DNA from: Lachnospiraceae bacterium
Lineage (GTDB): Bacteria > Bacillota > Clostridia > Lachnospirales > Lachnospiraceae
Length of the DNA stretch: 64,000 nucleotides
NCBI GenBank assembly: GCA_025758065.1
Contig: CP107199.1
Location: 2,267,501-2,331,500 of the forward strand
Direction: 5' to 3'
Positions within the stretch are counted from its first letter, which is position 1. Each line of letters starts with the position of its first letter. A model generated the notes under the pieces. That model had not been told where the DNA came from, did no database searches, and saw nothing but the letters and a program-made list of their open reading frames with translations. This document shows, piece by piece, positions 7,943 through 15,889 of this stretch. A program made the position numbers and the translations under genes.

Positions 7943-8323
7943 TTGGCAGAAGAAAATCGCAGCACACATAAAGTATATGAAAAAGACAAGATCGGGGAAG
8001 TACAGATCGCAGATGAGGTAGTAGCGATCATCGCAGGTCTTGCTGCTACGGAAGTAGAAGGTGTAGATTCCATGGCAGGAAATATCACCAATGAACTGGT
8101 TGGAAAGCTTGGCATGAAGAATTTAAGCAAGGGCGTAAAGGTAGATGTAACAGAAGAACATGTATCTGTAGATCTTTCCTTAAATATCCGCTATGGCTAC
8201 AATATCCCTGCTGTCAGCGAACAGGTTCAGGAAAAGGTAAGCACAGCCATTGAAAATATGACCGGTCTTACAGTTCTGGATGTGAACATCAAGATCGCAG
8301 GCGTGAACATGGAAGAAAGCTGA
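7943..8323 (+). CDS. Asp23/Gls24 family envelope-stress protein (YqhY-like)
   Basis: This 126-aa protein starts at TTG 7943, with GGAGG at 7930-7934 and 8 nt spacing; a GTG at 7925 lies upstream of that site and is unlikely. The Asp23 fold is visible as 'GEVQIADEVVAIIAGLAATEVEGVDSMAG', then 'VKVDVTEEHVSVDLSLNIRYG' and 'VQEKVSTAIENMTGLTVLDVNIKIAGV'. Family members are small soluble proteins linked to cell-envelope or lipid homeostasis; YqhY lies next to nusB in many Firmicutes, as here. A strong terminator follows, so it is probably transcribed alone. Confidence 0.9.
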   Translation: MAEENRSTHKVYEKDKIGEVQIADEVVAIIAGLAATEVEGVDSMAGNITNELVGKLGMKNLSKGVKVDVTEEHVSVDLSLNIRYGYNIPAVSEQVQEKVSTAIENMTGLTVLDVNIKIAGVNMEES

Positions 8324-8338
8324 AAATGATGTATAAGT

Positions 8339-8390
8339 ATGCCCTGCAGATATAGGAAGAATATTTCCTCATCTGCAGGGCATTTTATAC
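8339..8390 (+). terminator. rho-independent terminator after the Asp23 gene
   Basis: A 13-bp perfect stem (ATGCCCTGCAGAT with ATCTGCAGGGCAT) is followed by TTTT. Confidence 0.9.
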
Positions 8391-8397
8391 ATTCTTG

Positions 8398-8426
8398 TTG
8401 TTTTTATGCATTGCCTTTGGTATAAT
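8398..8426 (+). promoter_or_regulatory. sigma-A-type promoter for the nusB operon
   Basis: TTGTTT (8398-8403), a 17-bp spacer and TATAAT (8421-8426) lie just after the preceding terminator and 44 nt before nusB. Confidence 0.6.
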
Positions 8427-8470
8427 CACTGGTAGTGGAAAAGAATCATGATAGAAAGAGGAAAAAAGAA

Positions 8471-9046
8471 ATGACAAGAAGAGAATTAAGGGAACATTGT
8501 TTTAAAATGCTGTTCTCTGTGGATTTTTATACAACCGGTGAAGAAGCAAAAGCACAGATGGAGCAGTATTTCCAGTCACCGGAAGAAGACGATACAGCTT
8601 CTGACGGCACTCTTCAGGTAGTGCATAAGGTTGATATTGGGGAAAAGGATCAGGAATATCTTCGGGAGAGAACTTCCAGGATAGTAGATCTGGTAGATGA
8701 GATCGATAAAAAGATCGACGAAGTGGCAGCCGGATGGAAGACAAAGCGTATGGGAAAGGTAGAACTTGCCATTTTACGTCTTGCGGTTTATGAGATGCTT
8801 TATGATAATACCATTCCGGAAAAGGTATCAGTAAACGAGGCAGTAGAGCTGGCGAAAAAATTCGGCGGAAATGAATCTCCTGCTTTTGTAAACGGTGTCC
8901 TTGCTAAATTCATTCCTAAGGAAGGTGCAAAAGAAGAAGCAGAGCCGGCAAAAGAAGAAATAGAGGCAAAAGAAGAAATAAAAGCAAAAGAAGAAACAGA
9001 AGAAGCAAAAGAAACAGTCAAAGAAGAGAAAAAAGAGCAGGAATAA
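8471..9046 (+). CDS. nusB: transcription antitermination factor NusB with charged tail
   Basis: From ATG 8471 ('MTRRELREHCFKMLFSVDFY') the protein has 191 aa. The all-helical NusB fold fills about residues 1-148, with the conserved end 'ILRLAVYEMLY', 'VSVNEAVELAKKFGG' and 'FVNGVLAKF'. NusB binds boxA RNA with S10 during rRNA antitermination. The last 40 or so residues are an unusual Lys/Glu/Ala-rich tail encoded by near-tandem DNA repeats (8926-9040), not part of the NusB fold. It heads a tight operon with xseA (3-nt gap), xseB and ispA. Confidence 0.95.
   Translation: MTRRELREHCFKMLFSVDFYTTGEEAKAQMEQYFQSPEEDDTASDGTLQVVHKVDIGEKDQEYLRERTSRIVDLVDEIDKKIDEVAAGWKTKRMGKVELAILRLAVYEMLYDNTIPEKVSVNEAVELAKKFGGNESPAFVNGVLAKFIPKEGAKEEAEPAKEEIEAKEEIKAKEETEEAKETVKEEKKEQE
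8926..9040 (+). repeat. degenerate tandem repeat in the nusB 3' end
   Basis: Units built around GCAAAAGAAGAA recur about every 18 nt and encode an (A)KEE-type low-complexity tail. The frame is kept throughout. Confidence 0.6.
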
Positions 9047-9049
9047 CAG

Positions 9050-10354
9050 ATGGGAAGCGTTTATACCGTATCCCAGGTGACTTCATATATTAAAAATATG
9101 TTCACCCAGGATTTTGCGTTGAACCGCATTTCTATAAAGGGAGAAGTGTCCAACTGCAAATATCATACATCCGGCCATATTTATTTTACATTAAAGGACG
9201 GCGGCGCACAGATTGCCGCCGTCATGTTTGCAGGACAGGCAAAAAGTCTGGATTTTCATTTGACAGAGGGGCAGGAAGTGGTAGTGTCCGGGACTGTAGA
9301 TGTATATGAAAGGGACGGACGTTACCAGCTTTATGCAAAAGAGATCAAAAGGGAAGGCAGAGGCGATCTGTTCCTGCGCTTTGAAAAACTGCGGGATGAA
9401 CTGGAAGAAATGGGAATGTTTGATGGATGCTACAAACAGCCTATTCCCAAATATGCAAAAAAGATTGGTATCGTTACTGCTTCTACCGGCGCAGCAATCC
9501 GTGATATCATGAATATCACAGCTAGACGCAACCCTTATGTCCAGCTGATACTGTATCCGGCCCTTGTTCAGGGAGAACAGGCAAAATACAGCATTGTAAA
9601 AGGAATAAAAACACTGGATGCCTTAGGTCTGGATGTTCTGATCGTAGGACGAGGCGGTGGTTCCATTGAAGATCTTTGGGCATTTAATGAGGAAATGGTT
9701 GCAAGGGCCATTTTCGAGTGCCAAACTCCGGTAATATCTGCAGTGGGTCATGAAACAGATGTGACCATTGCTGATTATGTAGCAGACCTGCGGGCTCCTA
9801 CGCCTTCTGCGGCGGCAGAGCTGGCAGTTTTTGATTATAAGCAGTTTGAAGAAACAGTAGCTGCGTATAAGCTGCTCTTAGACAAGGCGGCGAATAGAAA
9901 GCTGGAGCAGGCCCGTTTTCGTCTGGAGCAGTGCCGGATGCGTTTAAAACTTAAAAATCCGGAGCGCCGGGTCAATGACCGCAGGCAGCAGTTAGCGGAT
10001 ATGGAAGAATGTTTAAACCGGCTGATGCAGGAAGCCTTAAAAGAAAGCAGGCGAAGCATAGAGAAACGCACAGAACGTTTAAACTATCTGATGGCGGGAA
10101 AACTGGAAAAAGAAAAACATCGTCTGGCTCTTGATGCCAGCCGGTTAGAGGGACTTTCTCCTTTAAAGAAACTAAGTGCCGGATACGGCTTTGTACAAAA
10201 GAAGTCAGGGGAAGCCTTAAGAAGCGTAACCCAGGTAAAGCCGGGAGATACAGTCTGTGTATATGTAACGGACGGCTCTCTGGAAACCCTTGTAAAAGAA
10301 GTAAGACCGGATGATATCAGAAAGGTGCGCACCAGTACACCCTTTCGTAAATAA
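9050..10354 (+). CDS. xseA: exodeoxyribonuclease VII large subunit
   Basis: This 434-aa protein starts 3 nt after nusB. An N-terminal OB-fold ('ISIKGEVSNCKYHTSGHIYF') is followed by the catalytic domain with 'IGIVTASTGAAIRDI', 'DVLIVGRGGGSIEDLWAFN' and 'VISAVGHETDVTIADYVAD', then a long coiled-coil (about 260-350) where XseB binds, and the C-terminal 'LSAGYGFVQK' segment. Exonuclease VII degrades single-stranded DNA from either end. Length is typical, and the small subunit is encoded next. Confidence 0.97.
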   Translation: MGSVYTVSQVTSYIKNMFTQDFALNRISIKGEVSNCKYHTSGHIYFTLKDGGAQIAAVMFAGQAKSLDFHLTEGQEVVVSGTVDVYERDGRYQLYAKEIKREGRGDLFLRFEKLRDELEEMGMFDGCYKQPIPKYAKKIGIVTASTGAAIRDIMNITARRNPYVQLILYPALVQGEQAKYSIVKGIKTLDALGLDVLIVGRGGGSIEDLWAFNEEMVARAIFECQTPVISAVGHETDVTIADYVADLRAPTPSAAAELAVFDYKQFEETVAAYKLLLDKAANRKLEQARFRLEQCRMRLKLKNPERRVNDRRQQLADMEECLNRLMQEALKESRRSIEKRTERLNYLMAGKLEKEKHRLALDASRLEGLSPLKKLSAGYGFVQKKSGEALRSVTQVKPGDTVCVYVTDGSLETLVKEVRPDDIRKVRTSTPFRK

Positions 10355-10417
10355 CTGTACTGATCGCGTAGGATAGTTATTTCGAAAACGATGTACCAGG
10401 AGAGAGGAAGAATAGAC

Positions 10418-10648
10418 ATGGCAGGAAGAAAGAAAACAGAAGCGGCTTTGGAAAAGGAAACCAGCATCGAGGAGAATTTCGCCCGCCTGGAAGATATTAT
10501 AAAAAAGCTGGAAGATGGGGAAAGTTCCCTGGAGGAGACTTTTGCGGGGTATGAGGCAGGAATGAAGCTTGTGAGGTCTTTAAGCAGTCAGATCGATAAA
10601 GTAGAAAAACAGATCCAAATATTGAGTGAGGGTGAAGACAATGAGTGA
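10418..10648 (+). CDS. xseB: exodeoxyribonuclease VII small subunit
   Basis: This 76-aa protein starts at ATG 10418, with a GGAGAGAGGAAG site upstream; the earlier ATG at 10391 lies before that site. 'SIEENFARLEDIIKKLEDGESSLEETFAGYEAGMKL' is the helical hairpin typical of XseB, which coats the XseA coiled-coil. It overlaps the start of ispA by 8 nt, suggesting coupled translation. Confidence 0.95.
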   Translation: MAGRKKTEAALEKETSIEENFARLEDIIKKLEDGESSLEETFAGYEAGMKLVRSLSSQIDKVEKQIQILSEGEDNE

Positions 10649-11552
10649 TAATACAGTATTTAAAACAGAACTGGAAGAAAGAATCAATAAGATCAATGAG
10701 CAGATCGAAAGTTATCTGCCAGAGGAAAAGGGACATCAGAGTACGATCTTTGAGGCTATGAATTACAGTGTGAGAGCAGGCGGAAAACGTCTTCGCCCAC
10801 TGTTCATGCAGGAGATCTGCAGACTGTTCACAGGAGAAGTACAGCCGGCAGTGGTACCGTTTATGGCAGCTATTGAGATGATCCATACATCTTCCCTGGT
10901 GCATGATGACCTTCCATGTATGGATGATGACATGATGCGCAGGGGAAAAGCAAGTACCTGGGCTGAGTATGGCGAGGACATGGGGGTTCTGGCCGGTGAT
11001 GCTCTGATGATCTATGCTTTTGAAGTGGCTGCGAAGGCATTTAATGAGGTTTCTGAGGCAGATGACCTAAAAAGAGTGGGACGTGCCATTGAAATACTGG
11101 CTGCAAAAACTGGTATTTATGGTATGATCGGCGGACAGACGGTAGATGTAGAGTTATCCGGCGGCCCGATTCCGAAGGATAAACTGGATTTTATCTATCG
11201 TTTGAAAACAGGAGCACTTATTGAAGCATCTATGCTCATCGGTGCTGTTTTAGGCGGTGCGGCAGAGGAAGACTGTAAGATCGTAGAAAGCCTTGCTGGA
11301 AAAGTGGGACTGGCATTCCAGATCCAGGATGATATCCTGGATGTGACAGGAGACCAGAAGGTCCTTGGCAAAGAGGCAGGAAGCGATGAAAAGAACCAGA
11401 AGACAACTTATGTGACCATAGAAGGCCTGGAAAAAGCGAAAAAGGATGTAGAGATCCTTTCAGCACAGGCGATTGAAGACTTAAATAAACTGCCTGGAAA
11501 TAATGAATTTCTGGAGAACCTGATCCGCATCCTTATTAAGCGCCAGAAGTAA
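10641..11552 (+). CDS. ispA: (2E,6E)-farnesyl / polyprenyl diphosphate synthase
   Basis: This 303-aa protein starts at ATG 10641, overlapping xseB by 8 nt. It condenses isopentenyl diphosphate with allylic diphosphates to make C15 (possibly C20) prenyl diphosphate. The first aspartate-rich motif is 'HDDLPCMDDDMMRRG' (about residue 86) and the second 'FQIQDDILDVTGD' (about 225), with 'GGKRLRP' near the N-terminus. The xseA-xseB-ispA-dxs order is common in Clostridia and links this gene to the MEP pathway. A family B element separates it from dxs. Confidence 0.94.
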   Translation: MSDNTVFKTELEERINKINEQIESYLPEEKGHQSTIFEAMNYSVRAGGKRLRPLFMQEICRLFTGEVQPAVVPFMAAIEMIHTSSLVHDDLPCMDDDMMRRGKASTWAEYGEDMGVLAGDALMIYAFEVAAKAFNEVSEADDLKRVGRAIEILAAKTGIYGMIGGQTVDVELSGGPIPKDKLDFIYRLKTGALIEASMLIGAVLGGAAEEDCKIVESLAGKVGLAFQIQDDILDVTGDQKVLGKEAGSDEKNQKTTYVTIEGLEKAKKDVEILSAQAIEDLNKLPGNNEFLENLIRILIKRQK

Positions 11553-11562
11553 AATGCCAGAA

Positions 11563-11725
11563 ATGTTCTCTCGGAATCTTTTTGTACCTGATTTTGTGAG
11601 AAGATTTTTTGTTAGTTGTGCCCAAATTTCTGAGGCGTACGCGGTGCGTACGGTGATGAAATTCGGGTGCGGCTGGCGGAAAATCGGCCACAAAGGCAGG
11701 TGCAGGAAAGACTCCGGGAGGACAT
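11563..11725. mobile_element. family B MITE-like element, copy 1
   Basis: The element is 163 bp and non-coding, with 19-bp terminal inverted repeats (left ATGTTCTCTCGGAATCTTT; right AAAGACTCCGGGAGGACAT) and a 4-bp direct repeat AGAA on both sides (11559-11562 and 11726-11729). The interior contains the hairpin CGTACGC-GGT-GCGTACG. Copy 2 at 55547-55709 has exactly the same length and lies in the opposite orientation. There is no transposase inside. The right end lies 21 nt upstream of the dxs start. Confidence 0.85.
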
Positions 11726-11746
11726 AGAATAAAAAAGGAAGAACTT

Positions 11747-13609
11747 ATGATATTGGAACAGATAAAGGGGCCGGAAAATTTAAAAAATATGTCCCCTGAA
11801 GAGCTTTGCGTTCTTGCCGGGGAAATACGTACCTTTCTCATTGAAAAGATCAGTCATACAGGAGGCCATCTGGCGTCAAATCTTGGGGTTGTGGAGCTGA
11901 CCATTGCATTGCTGCGCACATTTGATCTGCCAAAAGATAAGATTATCTGGGATGTAGGTCATCAATCTTATACCCACAAGATCTTAAGCGGGCGTATGCA
12001 GGAATTTGATGAACTGCGCCAGTACGGCGGGTTAAGCGGTTTTCCAAAACGGAAGGAAAGCCCTTATGATGCCTTTGATACAGGTCACAGCTCTACTTCT
12101 ATTTCTGCAGGTCTTGGCATTGCCCAGGGCCGGGATATCCTGGGGGAAGATTATAAGGTGGTATCTGTCATCGGAGACGGAGCTCTTACAGGAGGCATGG
12201 CATATGAGGCTTTGAATAATGCGGCCCGTATGAAGAAAAACTTTATCATTGTCTTAAATGACAATAAAATGTCCATTTCAGAAAATGTAGGCGGCATGTC
12301 CAGATATCTTGGCGGTCTGCGCACAGGAAACGGATATAATGATCTGAAGAAAAATGTAGCAGATACATTAGAACGTATCCCGGTAGTAGGAGAACGTATG
12401 ATCGACCGGATCAAGCGGACGAAAAACAGCATCAAGCAGCTGTTTATTCCGGGAATGCTTTTTGAAAATATGGGTATTACCTATCTGGGACCGGTAGACG
12501 GGCACAATATCCAGGCTTTATGTAAGGTTTTTAAAGAAGCCCAGAAGCTGGATCATGCAGTTTTAGTCCATGTATTGACAAAAAAAGGAAAAGGTTATGA
12601 GCCGGCAGAGAAGAATCCGGCAGCTTTCCATGGTGTCAGTCCATTTGATATAAAAACAGGCAGACCGGTGGCGGAAAAGAAATATCCCACCTATACAGAT
12701 GTATTTTCCAAAAAAATGTGTCAGTTAGGTGAGACACATCCAGAGCTGGTAGCAGTGACGGCAGCTATGCCGGATGGTACCGGGGTGGCGGCTTTTGGAA
12801 AAAGATTCCCGGACCGTTTCTTCGATGTGGGTATTGCAGAAGCCCATGCTGTGACCAGTGCTGCAGGCATGGCGGCAGCAGGGCTGCGGCCGGTGGTAGC
12901 AGTTTATTCTTCTTTTTTACAGAGAGGTTATGACCAGATTTTACATGATGTCTGTATCCAGAACCTGCCGGTTATCTTTGCAGTGGACAGGGCGGGACTG
13001 GTAGGAAGCGATGGTGAGACCCATCAGGGGATCTTCGATTATTCCTATCTTACATCTATTCCAAACATGAGTGTGGCAGCACCGAAAAATCTCTGGGAGC
13101 TGCGGGCCATGCTGGATTTTGCCATGGATTACAAGGCTCCATTTGCCATCCGTTATCCAAGGGGAACGGCATACAGAGGCTTAAAAGAGTTTATGCAGCC
13201 TATTTCCTATGGAAAAGGGGAAATGCTTTACGAAGAAGAGGATATTGCCCTGCTGGCTGTGGGAAGCATGGTAAGTACGGGCGAACATGTAAGAGAAAAA
13301 TTAAAAGAAGAGGGTTATTCCTGTACACTGGCAAATGCCCGTTTTGTAAAGCCTTTTGATAAGGAACTGGTGGAACGGCTGGCAAAGAACCACAGACTGA
13401 TCGTTACCATGGAAGAAAATGTACTCCAGGGAGGTTTTGGACTTCCTGTGACTGCTTATATCCATGAACATCATCCTCAGGTAAAGGTCTTAAATATAGC
13501 ACTTCCTGATGCTTATGTTGAGCATGGGAATGTGTCTGTTTTAAGGGAAGGACTGGGAATCGACAGTGATTCCATTATCCGTAAATTAAAAACAGAAGGC
13601 TGGCTTTAG
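11747..13609 (+). CDS. dxs: 1-deoxy-D-xylulose-5-phosphate synthase
   Basis: This 620-aa thiamine-diphosphate enzyme makes DXP from pyruvate and glyceraldehyde 3-phosphate, the first step of the MEP isoprenoid pathway. 'SHTGGHLASNLGVVELTIAL' is near the N-terminus. The ThDP-binding segment 'VIGDGALTGGMAYEALNNA' is near residue 145. 'YSSFLQRGYDQILHDVC' and 'DRAGLVGSDGETHQG' are in the pyrimidine-binding domain. The C-terminal transketolase domain is complete ('NVLQGGFGLPVTAYI'). RBS AAGGAAG precedes ATG 11747. It lies directly downstream of a family B element, so its promoter region may be altered by that insertion. Confidence 0.97.
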   Translation: MILEQIKGPENLKNMSPEELCVLAGEIRTFLIEKISHTGGHLASNLGVVELTIALLRTFDLPKDKIIWDVGHQSYTHKILSGRMQEFDELRQYGGLSGFPKRKESPYDAFDTGHSSTSISAGLGIAQGRDILGEDYKVVSVIGDGALTGGMAYEALNNAARMKKNFIIVLNDNKMSISENVGGMSRYLGGLRTGNGYNDLKKNVADTLERIPVVGERMIDRIKRTKNSIKQLFIPGMLFENMGITYLGPVDGHNIQALCKVFKEAQKLDHAVLVHVLTKKGKGYEPAEKNPAAFHGVSPFDIKTGRPVAEKKYPTYTDVFSKKMCQLGETHPELVAVTAAMPDGTGVAAFGKRFPDRFFDVGIAEAHAVTSAAGMAAAGLRPVVAVYSSFLQRGYDQILHDVCIQNLPVIFAVDRAGLVGSDGETHQGIFDYSYLTSIPNMSVAAPKNLWELRAMLDFAMDYKAPFAIRYPRGTAYRGLKEFMQPISYGKGEMLYEEEDIALLAVGSMVSTGEHVREKLKEEGYSCTLANARFVKPFDKELVERLAKNHRLIVTMEENVLQGGFGLPVTAYIHEHHPQVKVLNIALPDAYVEHGNVSVLREGLGIDSDSIIRKLKTEGWL

Positions 13610-13651
13610 ATCAGAAATAAAAACTGATACATTGATACAAGGAGAAAACAG

Positions 13652-14476
13652 ATGAAGGAACGGTTGGATGTACTGCTTGTAAAGAGAAACCTGGCAGAAT
13701 CCAGAGAAAAGGCGAAAGCTTTGATCATGTCCGGTATTGTTTATGTAAATGGACAGAAAGAGGACAAAGCAGGTACTACTTTTGATGAAACAGCACCTAT
13801 TGAGGTGAGAGGAAATACATTAAAATATGTTAGCCGGGGTGGATTGAAATTAGAGAAGGCCATGACCCATTTTGGCGTAGAGTTAAAAGGCAAGATCTGT
13901 ATGGATGTTGGTGCTTCTACCGGTGGATTTACAGACTGCATGCTTCAGAACGGGGCAGTAAAGGTGTACTCTGTAGATGTAGGACACGGACAGCTTGCAT
14001 GGAAGCTTCGCAACGATGAACGCGTGGTATGCATGGAAAAGACGAATATCCGCTATGTGACCCACGAAAACATTCCTGATGAGATCGGATTTTCCAGCAT
14101 TGATGTTTCTTTTATTTCCCTGACCAAGGTGCTTGGGCCTGTAAAGGCTCTTTTAAAGGATGATGGCCAGGTAGTATGTCTGATCAAGCCGCAGTTTGAG
14201 GCAGGAAGAGAAAAAGTAGGCAAAAAAGGTGTTGTAAGAGATAAGGCTGTTCATTTAGAGGTTATTGAAATGGTCATTGCCTTTGCAAAATCCATTGGAT
14301 TTGAGATCTTAAACCTGGAATTTTCACCGATCAAAGGACCGGAGGGAAATATTGAATACCTGCTGCATCTGCAGAACCATCCGGAAGGAGAAGATGGTCC
14401 GGTCATTTATGAGGAAATGCCTGTTGATCCGGTAAAGATCGTAGAGGAAGCACACGCAGCACTGGATAAAGAGTAA
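13652..14476 (+). CDS. tlyA: TlyA family rRNA methyltransferase / putative hemolysin
   Basis: This 274-aa protein has an N-terminal S4 RNA-binding domain ('ERLDVLLVKRNLAESREKAK', 'GIVYVNGQ') and an FtsJ-like Rossmann methyltransferase domain with the SAM-binding segment 'CMDVGASTGGFTDCMLQNGA'. TlyA proteins 2'-O-methylate ribosomal RNA; the hemolysin label is historical. It starts 42 nt after dxs with AAGGAG upstream and is followed by nadK after 19 nt, the usual Firmicutes order. Confidence 0.93.
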   Translation: MKERLDVLLVKRNLAESREKAKALIMSGIVYVNGQKEDKAGTTFDETAPIEVRGNTLKYVSRGGLKLEKAMTHFGVELKGKICMDVGASTGGFTDCMLQNGAVKVYSVDVGHGQLAWKLRNDERVVCMEKTNIRYVTHENIPDEIGFSSIDVSFISLTKVLGPVKALLKDDGQVVCLIKPQFEAGREKVGKKGVVRDKAVHLEVIEMVIAFAKSIGFEILNLEFSPIKGPEGNIEYLLHLQNHPEGEDGPVIYEEMPVDPVKIVEEAHAALDKE

Positions 14477-14495
14477 GCTTAACGTAAGGGGAATT

Positions 14496-15335
14496 ATGAA
14501 ATATTTCTATGTAATATCCAATTTAAGCAAAGATTATGTACTGGATGTTCAGGATGAGGTTCAGAACTGTCTGGAAAAAAGAGGGGCAGTATGCCGTTTT
14601 ATGACCGGTCATGAACGCATGAAAAATGGCAGACATACTCCCAGTGAATATGTGCCGGAAGATACCCAGTGCATCATTACCATTGGCGGTGACGGGACAC
14701 TGATCCAGGCTGCCAGAGACCTGGCAGGGCGAAATATACCTATGCTGGGAGTCAACAGGGGACATCTGGGCTTTTTAAACCAGGTAGACCGCACAGAAGA
14801 TATTGACGCAGCCATGGATGCTCTTGTAAATGACCGTTTCCGCTTAGAGCGCCGCATGATGCTGCGGGGAACTGTATTTCATGAGGGAAAACCGGTATTT
14901 CAGGACATTGCCTTAAATGAGATTGTAGCTACCAGTGCAGAGCATCTGAGGGTTCTGCGCTATGATCTGGCTGTAAATGATGAATATTTGAATGAATATG
15001 CAGCAGACGGAGTAATGGTGGCAACCCCTACCGGCTCTACTGCCTATAATCTTTCAGCCGGAGGTCCTGTTATGGCCCCGGCGGGGCGTATGATGGCGGT
15101 AACACCTGTGTGTTCCCATACATTAAATGCCAGAAGCATTGTCCTTTCTGAGCAGGACCGTGTAAAGATAGGTATTTTAGGAAAAGGACTGGTCACTTTT
15201 GATGGTGACACTTCCCAGAAAACAGGTGCGGGGGACTATCTGATCGTAGAACGTTCGCACACGGAAACAGTAATGGTAAAATTAAAACAGATTTCTTTTA
15301 TGCAGAATCTGAGCAATTATCTGGGAAATGTTTAA
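14496..15335 (+). CDS. nadK: NAD kinase
   Basis: This 279-aa protein phosphorylates NAD to NADP. Signature 'ITIGGDGTLIQAARDLAG' (about residue 65) is the GGDG kinase motif, followed by 'LGVNRGHLGFLNQVD' and 'ADGVMVATPTGSTAYNLSAGGPV' (about 168-190), the NE/D and substrate-binding loops. The C-terminal 'FDGDT' element is present. RBS AAGGGG precedes ATG 14496. It lies in the conserved tlyA-nadK-argR-recN operon. Confidence 0.96.
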   Translation: MKYFYVISNLSKDYVLDVQDEVQNCLEKRGAVCRFMTGHERMKNGRHTPSEYVPEDTQCIITIGGDGTLIQAARDLAGRNIPMLGVNRGHLGFLNQVDRTEDIDAAMDALVNDRFRLERRMMLRGTVFHEGKPVFQDIALNEIVATSAEHLRVLRYDLAVNDEYLNEYAADGVMVATPTGSTAYNLSAGGPVMAPAGRMMAVTPVCSHTLNARSIVLSEQDRVKIGILGKGLVTFDGDTSQKTGAGDYLIVERSHTETVMVKLKQISFMQNLSNYLGNV

Positions 15336-15342
15336 AAACGGG

Positions 15343-15361
15343 GAAGATTCCGGGAGTACAT
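15343..15361 (+). repeat. solo 19-bp motif upstream of argR
   Basis: GAAGATTCCGGGAGTACAT matches the family B terminal repeat at 17 of 19 positions and ends 24 nt before the argR start. The ATG at 15360 within it opens a 9-codon frame (15360-15389) whose stop overlaps the argR ATG. Confidence 0.55.
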
Positions 15362-15385
15362 GGAAATAGGTGGGAGGAAATGCAG

Positions 15386-15838
15386 ATGAAATTGGAACGT
15401 CACAGCAAGATCGTAGAGCTGATCGGAAAATATGAAATAGAAACGCAGGAGGAGCTGGCTGAGAAGCTGACCCAGGCTGGCTTTAATGTAACCCAGGCAA
15501 CTGTATCCAGGGATATCCGGGAATTAAAGCTGACAAAAATCCCAGGTGAAAACGGACGTCAGCGTTATATGGTCCTTGAAAGCCCAAGAGGGACTTCTGC
15601 TTCCAAATATATCCGTATTTTAAAAGACGGTTTTGTGTCTATGGACATGGCACAGAATATCCTTGTGATCAAAACAGTTTCCGGCATGGCCATGGCAGTG
15701 GCTGCTGCTTTAGATGCGATCAAATTTCATGAAGTAGTAGGATGTATTGCAGGAGATGACACGATCATGTGTGCAGTCCGCAGTGTGGATGATACCATTA
15801 TCGTAATGGAAAAAATCAAAAAGATGGTAGAAGATTAA
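15386..15838 (+). CDS. argR: arginine repressor ArgR
   Basis: This 150-aa protein starts at ATG 15386, the better-spaced of two ATGs (GGGAGG at 15372-15377, 8 nt away). It has an N-terminal winged helix ('ATVSRDIRELKLTKIPGENG') and a C-terminal oligomerisation and arginine-binding domain ('VVGCIAGDDTIMCAVRSVDD'). As a hexamer with arginine it represses arginine biosynthesis and activates catabolism. In Firmicutes argR commonly sits next to recN, as here, away from the arginine genes. Confidence 0.96.
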   Translation: MKLERHSKIVELIGKYEIETQEELAEKLTQAGFNVTQATVSRDIRELKLTKIPGENGRQRYMVLESPRGTSASKYIRILKDGFVSMDMAQNILVIKTVSGMAMAVAAALDAIKFHEVVGCIAGDDTIMCAVRSVDDTIIVMEKIKKMVED

Positions 15839-15889
15839 ACTGGATCAGGACATAAGAATTGGCAAGGACAACAGAAAGAGAGGGAAAGC

